This document shows positions 42,145-50,453 of a stretch of DNA of 64,000 nt, piece after piece. The stretch's first letter is position 1, and each line of letters opens with the position of its first letter. The stretch comes from Udaeobacter sp963725505. Its GTDB lineage: Bacteria > Verrucomicrobiota > Verrucomicrobiia > Chthoniobacterales > UBA10450. The notes under the pieces are model-generated. The model was not told the DNA's origin. It worked only from the letters and a program-made list of their open reading frames with translations, and searched no databases. The position numbers and the translations under genes were made by a program. The stretch lies in NCBI GenBank assembly GCA_963725505.1, contig CAVRYN010000015.1:17191-81190 (forward strand), in the 5' to 3' direction.

Positions 42145-43053
42145 TCACGCACGCGGATGAGCCTCCGCGTAGGCTTTTTTTAGACGCTCGACCGTCACGT
42201 GCGTGTAGATTTGCGTCGTAGAAAGGCTGGCATGACCGAGCAATGCTTGGACACTGCGCAGGTCTGCGCCGCGATCGAGCATGTGCGTTGCGAAACTATG
42301 CCGCAACTTGTGCGGGCTGATCGAAATCGGAATTGATGTGTGACGCACATAGCGTTTTAACACGAGCCAGATCGAGCGTGCCGACATTCGCTTTCGCGCC
42401 TTATTTATGAACAGCGGGCCCGCATGCACGTTGGCCGCGGCGCGATACCGCTGGATTGCTTCCAGCGCGGGCAAGCCCACCGGGCAGACGCGCTCCTTGC
42501 GGCCTTTGCCGAATACGCGCGCCGATTCTGTGTAAGGATCGAGATCGGCCACATCGAGCGCTGCTAGTTCGCTCAATCGCAAACCGCTGCTGTAAAACAA
42601 TTCCATGATCGCGACGTCGCGCAGTGGCATCCAACCTGGCGCCGCGCGCTTCTTGTCAATCTTGAGCGGCGCTGCGATCAGCTCCTCGATTTGATGACGC
42701 GTCAGCACCAGCGGCAGTTTCTTTTCGAGTTTTGGCAATTGCACTTCGCGCACCGGATTATGTCGCAACTTTTTCCGAGCTGCGAGAAACTGATAAAAAG
42801 TGCGCAACGCGGAGAATTGCAGTCGCACGTAAGACCGCGCTTGCCCTCGCTTCATAAGCGCGAAGAGATAATCGCGAAAATCGTCGGGTGTGCATTTTTT
42901 CCACGAGGTTATGTTCTCCGCGCGGAAACCGGTCAGCGCCTGCCGATACGCCTTGAGCGTACGCGTCGAAGCGTTTCGTTCATTCGCGAGGTAACGCAGG
43001 AATTCCTCTACGAGGGAATCTCGCTTTTCGGAAGTGGCTGCGAGCTTTGTCAT
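42145..43053 (-). CDS. xerC: Tyrosine recombinase XerC/XerD type
   Basis: 302 residues, the length of XerC/D. Resolves chromosome dimers at dif with its partner and FtsK. All catalytic residues are seen: Arg159 ('SSGLRLSEL'), Lys183 ('FGKGRKERVCP'), His248 and Arg251 ('PHKLRHSFATHML'), His274 ('LLGHASLSTTQ') and Tyr283 ('IYTHV'). The N-terminal SAM-like DNA-binding domain covers residues 10-100. No IS or integrase-type neighbours, so a housekeeping role is likely; XerC versus XerD is not decided. ATG 43053 lies inside the left end of a REP-like element (gtCATgccgagcgg on the plus strand). Confidence 0.93.
   Translation of the reverse strand: MTKLAATSEKRDSLVEEFLRYLANERNASTRTLKAYRQALTGFRAENITSWKKCTPDDFRDYLFALMKRGQARSYVRLQFSALRTFYQFLAARKKLRHNPVREVQLPKLEKKLPLVLTRHQIEELIAAPLKIDKKRAAPGWMPLRDVAIMELFYSSGLRLSELAALDVADLDPYTESARVFGKGRKERVCPVGLPALEAIQRYRAAANVHAGPLFINKARKRMSARSIWLVLKRYVRHTSIPISISPHKLRHSFATHMLDRGADLRSVQALLGHASLSTTQIYTHVTVERLKKAYAEAHPRA
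42151..42181 (+). terminator. Terminator for the clpC operon inside the xerC 3' end
   Basis: ACGCGGA-TGAGCC-TCCGCGT, aggc, then TTTTTTT. Its position 19 bases after the clpC stop suits a rho-independent terminator for mcsA-mcsB-clpC; on the other strand the same bases encode the xerC C-terminus. Confidence 0.6.
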
Positions 43054-43139
43054 GCCGAGCGGCGCCGAGAAATCTCTAAATTTTTAAGTAACGTGCGACA
43101 AGCAACAGCCAGAGATTCCTCGACTTCGCTCGGCATGAC
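43049..43139. repeat. REP-like element, copy 5 (overlaps xerC start)
   Basis: Ends GTCATGCCGAGCGGCG and CGACTTCGCTCGGCATGAC with the 'ccagagattcctcgacttcg' core. The xerC ATG is in the left end. Confidence 0.8.
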
Positions 43140-43152
43140 AAGGGCGAGATGC

Positions 43153-43662
43153 TCATTCCGGCTTTTCGACCGTATAACGCAGTTCCGTCGGGGTCGGTCT
43201 CCCTTGGATCTGACTTCTAAAAATCGGCCCCGGATTGCTCGAAATTAATTCGTAACCTTTCAAAATGAACTCGGGATAAAATCCATTGCTCGCTGGTTCG
43301 TAAACGGTCTGGCCGCTGAACGAGCCGTAGAGTTTGTATTCGTAATTGTTGTCGCTGCCAAATTCGAGGCGTTCGCGATCGGGTGCCAGTTTCTCTTTTT
43401 CATTTAACATCACTAACTGCGCGGTGCTCCACGGTTGGCCCGGGCGCCGAACGTAGCCCCAGAATTTGAAGTCGGCTTTGTAGTAACGCCGACCAATGAA
43501 GTAATCTCCCGCCGGTTCGGCGGCGATATGCTGCGCCATCTCGATTCTTGCTTGCTGAATCCCTTGCGGCATGGTTTCGCAACCGCTCAACAACACCCCG
43601 CTCAGCAGCACATTGCCTGCCAGTAAAAACTGAGTGGTGCGTCTCATTGCTTCGATGGACAT
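43153..43662 (-). CDS. Putative lipoprotein of unknown function
   Basis: 169 residues from ATG 43662 (or 164 from ATG 43647). The signal 'LAGNVLLSGVLLSGCE' has an L-L-S-G-C lipobox with Cys at about residue 28, so it is probably an outer-membrane or periplasmic lipoprotein. The mature part is about 140 residues, beta-rich, with aromatic motifs 'DYFIGRRYYKADFKFWGYVR' and 'ASNGFYPEFILKGYE'. No known catalytic motif. It ends 14 bases from the REP-like element beside xerC and is divergent from mlaE. The family is not recognised. Confidence 0.75.
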   Translation of the reverse strand: MSIEAMRRTTQFLLAGNVLLSGVLLSGCETMPQGIQQARIEMAQHIAAEPAGDYFIGRRYYKADFKFWGYVRRPGQPWSTAQLVMLNEKEKLAPDRERLEFGSDNNYEYKLYGSFSGQTVYEPASNGFYPEFILKGYELISSNPGPIFRSQIQGRPTPTELRYTVEKPE

Positions 43663-43792
43663 CCTTTATCGCAGCTTTCCGCCAGGCGCAATTGGAAGCT
43701 CCTTTGCTAAAATCCTAAATTCGAATGTCGAAATCCGAAACAACCTTGCGTTTTCCCACTTCACCGATCACTAGTCACTGATCACTGATCCA
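43663..43792. repeat. Repeat-rich gap upstream of mlaE
   Basis: Contains the aaattcgaatgtcgaaatcc motif of the SEIRNPK-type family and a gatcactagtcactgatcac tandem directly before the mlaE ATG. No ribosome site is visible. Confidence 0.5.
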
Positions 43793-44587
43793 ATGGTTCG
43801 ATTCTTCAACGCTCTGGGCACGCCGCTGCTCTCGTTTTTTCAATACTTGGGCGAACTTGTCTTGCTGGCCGCTGACACTTTTCGTTCCATCTTCACACAC
43901 AAGCTCCGCTGGAAATTATTTCTCAATCAAGTCGTTGAGATTGGATTGCTTTCGCAGCTCGTCGTTATAATCACCGGCGCATTCACCGGCGCGGTGTTCT
44001 CGGCACAAACATTTTTCCAATTTAACAAGCTGGGAATGGGCTCCGCCGTGGGCGCGGTAGTTTCGGTGTCGCTCTGCCGAGAACTGGCTCCTGTTCTGAC
44101 AGCACTAATGGTCGCGGGGCGCGTCGGGGCGGCGATGTCGGCTGAGATCGGCACAATGAAAGTGACGGAGCAAATCGATGCACTTCGCGCGCTGGCAGTT
44201 TATCCCGTTGATTATCTGGTGGTGCCGCGCGCGCTTGCCATGATGGTATCGATGCCGCTGCTGGTGGCGGAGTGCATCGCTGTCGGCATCGCCGCCGGCT
44301 ATCTCGTAGCGATTTTCATGCTCGACATTAATGGCACTTATTACATGGCGAACATGGTGCGGTGGACGCGCAGTCGTGACATCATCATGGGTCTGTCAAA
44401 AGCATTCTGTTTCGGAATACTCATCGTGTTCATCAGTTGTCAGAAAGGCTTGACCACACGTGAAGGCGCGGTGGGCGTAGGCCGCGCAACAACTGAAGCT
44501 GTCGTGGACTCGTCGCTGGCTGTTCTGATTTGCAATTTTTTCCTTACCATGATGTTCAACATCATCTACCCGGCGGGCTATCAATAA
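43793..44587 (+). CDS. mlaE: MlaE-family ABC permease (phospholipid transport)
   Basis: 264 residues with five to six hydrophobic spans. Conserved MlaE core: 'AVVSVSLCRELAPVLTALMV', 'AGRVGAAMSAEIGTMKVTEQ' and 'IDALRALAVYPVDYLVVPRA' (the interface helix for the ATPase), and 'SCQKGLTTREGAVGVGRATT' near the C-terminus. MlaE is the permease of the Mla complex that moves phospholipids between inner and outer membrane. First gene of mlaE-mlaF-mlaD, all on the plus strand. Confidence 0.95.
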   Translation: MVRFFNALGTPLLSFFQYLGELVLLAADTFRSIFTHKLRWKLFLNQVVEIGLLSQLVVIITGAFTGAVFSAQTFFQFNKLGMGSAVGAVVSVSLCRELAPVLTALMVAGRVGAAMSAEIGTMKVTEQIDALRALAVYPVDYLVVPRALAMMVSMPLLVAECIAVGIAAGYLVAIFMLDINGTYYMANMVRWTRSRDIIMGLSKAFCFGILIVFISCQKGLTTREGAVGVGRATTEAVVDSSLAVLICNFFLTMMFNIIYPAGYQ

Positions 44588-44656
44588 GTGCAGTGATGGA
44601 ATTTTTTGGGAGTAATTGAAAGTGGAGAGTGGTGAGTTGAGAGTTCGTGTGTTGCC

Positions 44657-45466
44657 ATGATCGAAGCACCGTCGTCTCCAAAGCCGTCTACCAGACCTCA
44701 TCCGGTTCCAGGTAATTCGTCGCCTATGATCGAGGTGCGTTCATTGACAAAAAAAATTGGTCAGCAGGAGATTTTGCGCGGCGTTGATCTTGAGGTGCAG
44801 ACCGGTGAAACTCTTGCCATCATCGGGCGAAGCGGCGGCGGCAAGAGCGTTTTGCTTAAACATCTCGTAGGATTGATGGAACCGAACCGGGGAGAAATTT
44901 GGATCCAGGGCCAAAACATTATCGGCTTGAACGAGCGCCAGCTTGGGGCGATCCGCCAAAAGGTTGGAATTCTTTTCCAAGGCGGCGCGCTTTTTGATTC
45001 GATGACGGTGGAAGACAACATTGCATTTCCTTTGCGCGAAGCCGGCGAACGCGATGCGAAGATTTTGCACTCAAAAGTCGCGGAGATGCTTGAGGTGATG
45101 GAAATGGAGGGAGAGGAGGCCAAGATGCCGGAGAGTTTGAGTGGCGGAATGAAGAAACGGGTGGGTCTCGCGCGCGCCATCATTCGCCGACCTTCGTGCG
45201 TATTATACGACGAGCCGACGGCAGGGCTTGATCCTGTTGTGGCGGACAGCATCAATCGATTGATCCGCCGGTTGCAGCAACGCTTTGGAATGACCAGCGT
45301 CGTGGTTACCCACGATATGAAAAGCGCGTTCGATGTAGCTGATCGGATTGCGTACCTGCACGAAGGTCGCGTCTATTTTCACGGAACTGCGACTGAGCTT
45401 CAACAGTCGACTGATCCTCTCATTGAGGATTTCCTGCTCGGCCGATCTGACGGCAGGGGCGATTGA
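44657..45466 (+). CDS. mlaF: MlaF-family ABC ATPase (phospholipid transport)
   Basis: 269 residues from ATG 44657; ATG 44729 ('MIEVRSLTKKIGQQEILRGV') is an alternative that removes a Pro-rich 24-residue extension. Walker A 'IIGRSGGGKSVLLKHLVGLM', Q-loop 'VGILFQGGALFDSMTVEDNI', signature 'SLSGGMKKRVGLARAIIRRP', Walker B 'CVLYDEPTAGLDPVVADSIN' and H-loop 'VVVTHDM'. The 'SGGM.KRV' and 'FQGGALFDS' forms are typical of MlaF. Energises MlaE. The gap before it has agtggagagtggtgagttga repeats. Confidence 0.94.
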   Translation: MIEAPSSPKPSTRPHPVPGNSSPMIEVRSLTKKIGQQEILRGVDLEVQTGETLAIIGRSGGGKSVLLKHLVGLMEPNRGEIWIQGQNIIGLNERQLGAIRQKVGILFQGGALFDSMTVEDNIAFPLREAGERDAKILHSKVAEMLEVMEMEGEEAKMPESLSGGMKKRVGLARAIIRRPSCVLYDEPTAGLDPVVADSINRLIRRLQQRFGMTSVVVTHDMKSAFDVADRIAYLHEGRVYFHGTATELQQSTDPLIEDFLLGRSDGRGD

Positions 45467-45545
45467 CTCAATCGTCCTCGGCCGGTTGCGGTGAACCGCC
45501 GCTACCTTGCGAAAATCAGCAGTAAGACGACAATTAGCGTCTCAA

Positions 45546-46415
45546 ATGAACCGGCACGAGCGAGGTTTGGAATTTAAAGTTGGTATTTTTGTTTTTGTGG
45601 GTTTGGCAATGTTAGGCGCGCTGCTGGTGCAATTCGGCAGGCTGGGAGAGGGTTTCAAGACATATTACGCTCTGACAGTTCGCTTCAACAATGCGAGCGG
45701 ACTTTTGAAAGGCTCCGATGTCCTGCTCGCCGGCGCGAGAATTGGAAAGGTTGCCGGTGGTCCGCGGCTGGTTCGCGAAGGCGATGGCGTGGCTGTGCCG
45801 CTGAAAATTTATGATTACGTCAAGGTTCCAGAGGGCACCAAATTCACGGTTGGAAGCTCCGGACTGCTGGGCGATCGATTCGTTGTCGTTACGCCGCCGC
45901 CTGGACAACCGAAAGCGTACCTGACGCCGAATGCGTACATTAATGGAACGCGTGAGACCGGTATCGACGATCTCACACAGCAAGGCGGTGCTCTGGTAGG
46001 CGATCTCCGAACCACGGTGCAAAAGTTGAATCAGGAAACTTTGTCTGCACAGAACATGGAGAACTTGAAATCGAGCATGGAACATTTGAACCAGGCTACC
46101 AGCGCTCTGGCAGAATCCTCCAAGAAGTTGGATGGAGTCATCGAGCAGGCGGATTCGACAATGGCTTCGGCGAAAAAGGCAGCCGACAATTTGCAGAACG
46201 CTATTGCAGACACGCGCAAGGTGATTCGCAGCGCCGCACAAGGGAAAGGTTTGGTAGCGACGCTTCTGAACAATCAACAGTTGGCGGACGATCTGCACGC
46301 TCTGATCAGCAATTTGCGAGCGCACGGCGTCTTGTTTTATCGCGATACTGCCGCAACCGCTCAGCCAAAGCCGCCGGAGCAAACTAAACCGGTACGCCAA
46401 GCCCGGGGCCGTTGA
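45546..46415 (+). CDS. mlaD: MlaD/MCE-domain substrate-binding protein
   Basis: 289 residues from ATG 45546; a TTG at 45507 is weaker. One N-terminal membrane anchor ('FKVGIFVFVGLAMLGALLVQ'), then an MCE domain about residues 40-120 ('YYALTVRFNNASGLLKGSDV', 'LLAGARIGKVAGGPRL'), then a long helical coiled-coil tail ('ENLKSSMEHLNQATSALAES') such as forms channels in MCE hexamers. MlaD holds phospholipids at the periplasmic side of MlaFE. A Pro/Lys-rich C-terminus ends the protein. MlaB and MlaC are not in the window. Confidence 0.93.
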   Translation: MNRHERGLEFKVGIFVFVGLAMLGALLVQFGRLGEGFKTYYALTVRFNNASGLLKGSDVLLAGARIGKVAGGPRLVREGDGVAVPLKIYDYVKVPEGTKFTVGSSGLLGDRFVVVTPPPGQPKAYLTPNAYINGTRETGIDDLTQQGGALVGDLRTTVQKLNQETLSAQNMENLKSSMEHLNQATSALAESSKKLDGVIEQADSTMASAKKAADNLQNAIADTRKVIRSAAQGKGLVATLLNNQQLADDLHALISNLRAHGVLFYRDTAATAQPKPPEQTKPVRQARGR

Positions 46416-46469
46416 GAACACGCCGTGCGGGTTGGATTTCTCTCGTAGCCGTATTCGTGGCCGACGGAA

Positions 46470-46805
46470 ATGACGCCTGACGATTTTCGGAAAATGGCGC
46501 TCAGCTTTCCGGAGGCGGTTGAATCAGCACATATGAGCCATCCCGATTTTCGCGTGTGCGGGAAAATCTTTGCCACGCTTGGTTACCCCGATGACGATTC
46601 GGCTGTAGTAAAACTGACCCCGGCAGAACAAAAACATTTTGTCCACTCGGCTCCTGAGGTCTTCCGGGCCGTCAAAGGCGCATGGGGACGGCGGGGAGCG
46701 ACGAACGTGCGTTTGGCAACGGGGAAGCTCGCCAAAGTCCGCGAGGCACTTGCTCTCGCTTGGCACAACGCCGCGCCGAAGCGCCTTGCGAAATCGGGAC
46801 GGTGA
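46470..46805 (+). CDS. MmcQ/YjbR-family protein
   Basis: 111 residues: 'TPDDFRKMALSFPEAVESAH', 'HPDFRVCGKIFATLGY', 'AVVKLTPAEQKHFVHSAPEV' and 'WGRRGATNVRLATG', the signature order of the MmcQ/YjbR family (CyaY-like fold, often described as DNA-binding). Length is normal. Role unknown; not obviously linked to neighbours. Confidence 0.9.
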   Translation: MTPDDFRKMALSFPEAVESAHMSHPDFRVCGKIFATLGYPDDDSAVVKLTPAEQKHFVHSAPEVFRAVKGAWGRRGATNVRLATGKLAKVREALALAWHNAAPKRLAKSGR

Positions 46806-46859
46806 GATTGTCCGAAATGGATTGCGCCACCTAGTCTGTTTCTGGTTCAATCGGATCGC

Positions 46860-47309
46860 ATGATACGGCGATCGTTCTTAAAGCATCTTGCAGCGTTTCC
46901 ATTTATCGCGGCCGCGGCGCCTGCGGCCGCTGGCGCAAGCGGGGCGAAACTAAAAATTCTAATGAAGAGTGCCTGGGGTTCCGACGACCCGACTAAAGCC
47001 GCCTTTCCATTTCTTCACGGCGATGCCCTTTCTGAAGCCGGTCACGAAGTTCAAATTTTTCTTCTCGGCGAAGCGGTATCGCTAATGCGAAAATCCGTGG
47101 CTAATGCTGTCGTTCCCGTTGGCTGGCCACCGTTATCGGAAGTTTTGAGTAAAATTGTGGCGAAGAAGATACCAATCTACGCATGTGGCGCATGCTCTCG
47201 CGCAAGAGGCGTCACTGAGGCAGATTTGGCCGAATACGGCGCAAAGTTTGGCAATCCCAAGATCTTTGTTTCACTGATAGAATGGGCGGATAAAGTAATC
47301 ACCGAGTAG
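46860..47309 (+). CDS. Exported DsrE-like protein with twin-arginine signal
   Basis: 149 residues. The start 'MIRRSFLKHLAAFPFIAAAA' is a twin-arginine (R-R-S-F-L-K) signal with an Ala-rich h-region. The mature part is DsrE/F-like: 'LKILMKSAWGSDDPTKAAFP', 'ALSEAGHEVQIFLLGEAVSL', 'KKIPIYACGACSRARGV' with the CxxC-like 'CGAC' pair and 'LIEWADKVIT'. DsrE-fold proteins are usually cytoplasmic sulfur carriers; an exported one, folded before export, is less common. A sulfur- or redox-linked role in the periplasm is inferred. Confidence 0.8.
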   Translation: MIRRSFLKHLAAFPFIAAAAPAAAGASGAKLKILMKSAWGSDDPTKAAFPFLHGDALSEAGHEVQIFLLGEAVSLMRKSVANAVVPVGWPPLSEVLSKIVAKKIPIYACGACSRARGVTEADLAEYGAKFGNPKIFVSLIEWADKVITE

Positions 47310-47323
47310 CCGTCCGATTCTTT

Positions 47324-47591
47324 TCAGGTTGTTTCGAGCAATCGTCGTCGAGCGTCCTGTTCGCTTAGGCCTTCGATGCAAATCACCTTGTGACGCGATC
47401 GTTGGCCGTGTTCCAGGATGATTGCGCTCTTAGGGATGTTCAACTTTTCAGCCAGAAAACAACGCAGAGCAGCATTCGCTTTTCCTTCCAACTGCTGGGG
47501 CGCGCAGTTTGATCTTAATCGCGTCGCCCTGCTCGCCAACGACTCTGTCGCTCTTCGCATTTGCAACGATGCGGAACCGTAGCGTAGCCAC
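47324..47591 (-). CDS. DUF167 (YggU-like) protein, one frameshift
   Basis: About 89 residues when one base is removed near 47488. The upstream frame reads 'ATLRFRIVANAKSDRVVGEQ' and 'GDAIKIKLRAPA', the downstream frame 'EGKANAALRCFLAEKLNIPK' and 'ILEHGQRSRHKVICIEGLSE'; together they make the DUF167 fold ('V...A.S..V.G.....K..L.APP..GKAN..L...LA..L.....I....G..SR.K'). The extra T in gcagttggaagg splits the gene. Start taken as GTG 47591, 20 bases after the trpS stop. Function of DUF167 is unknown. A one-base assembly error is the simplest reading. Confidence 0.7.
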
Positions 47592-47610
47592 CGACGATTC
47601 GGAATAGTTC

Positions 47611-48573
47611 CTAACGCAAACCAATCGCTTTGCGGACACGTTGCATCACTTCATCGGCGATTTCGTTTGCGCGCTTTGCGCCTTTGGTGAGGACATTGTC
47701 GATGTAGGATTTGTCGCGCAGAATTTCTTCGCGGCGTTGACGCATCGGCGCGAAATATTCCCACAGTTTCTCGAACAGCTCTTTTTTGAAATCGCCGTAG
47801 CCGGTCCCACCTTTTTTGAATCGCTCTTTCATGTTCGCCAGTTCGTCTTTCGAAGCGAAGAGGGAGTAGAGCTGAACAATTGTCGATCTTTCCGGATCTT
47901 TCGGCGCTTCGACGGGGGTTGAGTCGGTCACGATGCTCATGACGCGTTTCCGCGTCTCTTTTTCATCACCGAAAATGTCGATGTTGTTTCCGTAGCTTTT
48001 GCTCATCTTCTGACCATCGAGACCGGGGACAACTTGCGTTTGGGGATTGATCCGTGGCTCGGGTAATTCAAAAACTTGGCCGAACGTTTCATTCATTTTC
48101 ACGGCGAGATCGCGAGTCATTTCGATGTGCTGTTTTTGATCTTTGCCGACCGGCACGACGTCGCTGTCATAAATCAAAATGTCTGCCGCCATGAGCACCG
48201 GGTAATTGAATAGCCCAACTGTAGGGGCCATGCCGCGGGCGAGTTTGTCCTTGTAGGAGTGCGCGCGCTCCAGCAAACCCATTGGCGCCACCGTCGATAA
48301 AATCCACGCCAGCTCCGTGACCTGCGGCACGTCTGAATGCCGGAAAAGCGTTGCGCGCTCCGGATCAAGGCCACACGCCAAAAAATCGAGCGCCACGCGT
48401 CGGCTATTCGCGCGCAGGGTTTCCGGATCGCGCACAGTAGTGAGCGCATGATAATCGGCGATGAAATAAAGGGCTTCGCCCTCGGCTTGCAGCGCGATGG
48501 CAGGCCGCATCATGCCGAAGTAATTACCGATGTGCAAAGCGCCGCTGGGCTGAATGCCGGAGAGAATGCGCAT
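47611..48573 (-). CDS. trpS: Tryptophanyl-tRNA synthetase
   Basis: 320 residues from ATG 48573, the normal bacterial length. An upstream in-frame ATG would add 52 residues that are only translated repeats. Class I synthetase that charges tRNA-Trp. HIGH-type motif 'GIQPSGALHIGNYFGMM', 'ALYFIADYHALTTVRDPETL', 'GMAPTVGLFNYPVLMAADIL', 'VPVGKDQKQHIEMTRDLA' and KMSKS loop 'LDGQKMSKSYGNNIDIF'. A dispersed-repeat tract immediately precedes the start codon. The DUF167 gene follows on the same strand. Confidence 0.96.
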   Translation of the reverse strand: MRILSGIQPSGALHIGNYFGMMRPAIALQAEGEALYFIADYHALTTVRDPETLRANSRRVALDFLACGLDPERATLFRHSDVPQVTELAWILSTVAPMGLLERAHSYKDKLARGMAPTVGLFNYPVLMAADILIYDSDVVPVGKDQKQHIEMTRDLAVKMNETFGQVFELPEPRINPQTQVVPGLDGQKMSKSYGNNIDIFGDEKETRKRVMSIVTDSTPVEAPKDPERSTIVQLYSLFASKDELANMKERFKKGGTGYGDFKKELFEKLWEYFAPMRQRREEILRDKSYIDNVLTKGAKRANEIADEVMQRVRKAIGLR

Positions 48574-48818
48574 GGGATTAATTAAATGACGAATGCCGAA
48601 TGTCGAATGTCGAAAGAAATCCGACAGAACGACATTGTAGGATGTCTGTGTCAGTCCCGAAAGCATTCGGGATTCGCAGAAACGCCCGCGCCCGTAAGCC
48701 GTAGCGTCGAAGGGAATCATTGTGCGCATAAGCTAGCCACCTTTGGCGAAGCGACTCGTTATTTTCCTGACTTTCCTGCTGGCAAAGTTGCGCAGCAATC
48801 GTTAGATAAAAATGCGTC
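48574..48818. repeat. Divergent gap between trpS and uxs with dispersed repeats
   Basis: Next to trpS: aatgacgaatgccgaatgtcgaatgtcg units. At about 48655-48680: a CAGTCCCGAAAGCATTCGGGATTCGCAGA block (split palindrome CCCGAA-AGCA-TTCGGG) whose close copy is at 58336. Promoters for both genes must lie here, but none is clear. Confidence 0.5.
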
Positions 48819-49778
48819 ATGGTCGCCAACGCTTCCCAGCCCGTTTCCGTCGTCACCGGCGGGGCCGGCTTTCTGGGATCACATTTGACCGACCGCTTAC
48901 TGGCGGAAGGTCATCGCGTCATCGCCATTGACAACCTAATCACGGGCAACACGGCGAATATTGGGCATCTCGCGGGGAACGAGAAATTCCGGTTCATCAA
49001 ACACAACGTTTCGAATTTCATTTTTTTGCCGGAAGAAAAAATAGATTATGTTTTTCACTTTGCCTCACCGGCCAGTCCGATTGATTACTTGGAATTGCCG
49101 ATTCCCACGCTCAAAGTTGGCGCCCTCGGCACGCACAACACGCTCGGTTTGGCCAAGGACAAAAAAGCTTCGTTCATTCTCGCATCGACCTCGGAGGTGT
49201 ACGGTGATCCTCTCGAGCATCCGCAAAAAGAAGATTACTGGGGCAACGTCAACCCGATTGGACCGCGCGGTGTTTACGATGAAGCAAAGCGTTTCGCCGA
49301 AGCAATCACGATGGCGTATCACCGCTATCACAGAGTGGACACAAAAATCGTGCGCATCTTTAATACATACGGTCCGCGAATGCGGTTGCGCGACGGTCGC
49401 GTGGTCCCGGCGTTTATCGGGCAGGCACTGAGTGGCCGGCCGCTGACGGTTTTTGGCGATGGCTCGCAAACGCGTTCGTTTTGTTACGTGTCCGATTTGA
49501 TCGATGGAATTTTCAAGCTGGCCATGAGCAGTTTTCACGAGCCGGTCAACCTGGGTAATCCGCGCGAGATGACAATCAAACAGTTCGCCGACGAAATTAT
49601 TCGCATCACGGGAACAAAGTCCGCAATCGAATACAAACCGCTGCCAGTGGACGACCCGAAGGTGCGCCAACCGGATATCGCTCGCGCGAAGGAGGTCCTC
49701 GGCTGGGAGCCGCGCGTGGGATTCGAAGAGGGAATCAGAAAAACGATCGAGTATTTTAGAGAGCCGTTAAAGCGCTGA
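48819..49778 (+). CDS. UDP-glucuronate decarboxylase-like NAD-dependent sugar epimerase/dehydratase
   Basis: 319 residues, extended SDR. Rossmann motif 'VVTGGAGFLGSHLTDRLLAE' at about 11-30, 'IDNLITGNTANIGHL', 'VFHFASPASPIDYLELPI', 'ILASTSEVYGDPLEHPQKED', Y-x-x-x-K as Tyr153/Lys157 ('GVYDEAKRFAEA'), then 'TKIVRIFNTYGPRMRLRDGR' and 'RSFCYVSDLIDGIF'. The 'ASPASP.DY' and 'EVYGDP..HPQ.E.YWGNVNP' motifs match UDP-glucuronate decarboxylase (UXS), which yields UDP-xylose for surface polysaccharide. A dTDP-glucose dehydratase is less likely. Confidence 0.92.
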   Translation: MVANASQPVSVVTGGAGFLGSHLTDRLLAEGHRVIAIDNLITGNTANIGHLAGNEKFRFIKHNVSNFIFLPEEKIDYVFHFASPASPIDYLELPIPTLKVGALGTHNTLGLAKDKKASFILASTSEVYGDPLEHPQKEDYWGNVNPIGPRGVYDEAKRFAEAITMAYHRYHRVDTKIVRIFNTYGPRMRLRDGRVVPAFIGQALSGRPLTVFGDGSQTRSFCYVSDLIDGIFKLAMSSFHEPVNLGNPREMTIKQFADEIIRITGTKSAIEYKPLPVDDPKVRQPDIARAKEVLGWEPRVGFEEGIRKTIEYFREPLKR

Positions 49779-49871
49779 TCCGCCTTCGCGCAAGGCTACG
49801 GCGCGACAACAGCGGTTCGGCCGGGTAAAAAATTTACTGGCGCTTGTGGCGATTTGGTTGTGAATTGTGGC

Positions 49872-50453
49872 ATGATCAGGCGCGGGGTTTCCGTCGCGGT
49901 GGGGTTACTCGGTGTTTGCTTTGCAGTTGCAGCGCAACAAGCGAATTGGCCTGGAGCAACACAAAACGATCACACTTCTGCGCTGAGTCTCTATAAATCG
50001 GACATTTTCAGCGCGAAGGATAGTTCCCTTCTATTTCATAAGGGTCCGCTGCACACCTGGTCGGACGGCGGCCGACTGGCGAGCAACAACGCATTAGCCG
50101 AGATCGGCATGGCGTCGCTTGATCTGTTTCCGGTTGCGAATGTACCCCCGAATGCTTCCGGAGTCGCGACGGCAAAGAAAGCAAGCGCGATTACTGATTC
50201 TCCACCCGGAGCTTTCGGGCCCGATGGCAAGGATTTGCCCGGAATGACGATGTCGCCTGCCGATCAGGTTTATTCCGGCGGTGAAGTGGGCATTTTATAC
50301 GGTCAATGGACGGGCAAAGGCGGCGGCGATCTCATGCAGAGCTATATTCTCGGCACCGTCGGCAATGACAAATTTCAGATCTCAGCTGGCGCTGCATATG
50401 AAGAGTCGAGTGGACACTCAGCGCGGTATCACTCATACGTTTTTCCAAGATAA
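49872..50453 (+). CDS. Exported protein of unknown function
   Basis: 193 residues from ATG 49872 (TTG 49854 also in frame). Signal peptide 'RRGVSVAVGLLGVCFAVAAQ'. The mature part has no cysteine pairs or catalytic motif; 'GGEVGILYGQWTGKGGGDLM' and 'DKFQISAGAAYEESSGHSAR' look beta-rich and could be an outer-surface barrel or lipocalin-like strand pattern. It lies 93 bases after the UXS gene on the same strand and may be co-transcribed. No family recognised. Confidence 0.65.
   Translation: MIRRGVSVAVGLLGVCFAVAAQQANWPGATQNDHTSALSLYKSDIFSAKDSSLLFHKGPLHTWSDGGRLASNNALAEIGMASLDLFPVANVPPNASGVATAKKASAITDSPPGAFGPDGKDLPGMTMSPADQVYSGGEVGILYGQWTGKGGGDLMQSYILGTVGNDKFQISAGAAYEESSGHSARYHSYVFPR

Noticed and set aside
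42145..43053. XerC-like gene as evidence of an integrated mobile element
   Set aside because: Length and motifs fit the housekeeping Xer recombinases and no phage, IS or conjugation genes are nearby.
45612..46421. 269-residue open frame antisense to mlaD
   Set aside because: Same reason: the plus-strand MCE domain explains the coding signal.
48574..48729. 52-residue N-terminal extension of trpS
   Set aside because: The extension is a translation of GAATGTCGAATG repeats; the normal TrpS start 'MRILSGIQPSG' is at 48573.
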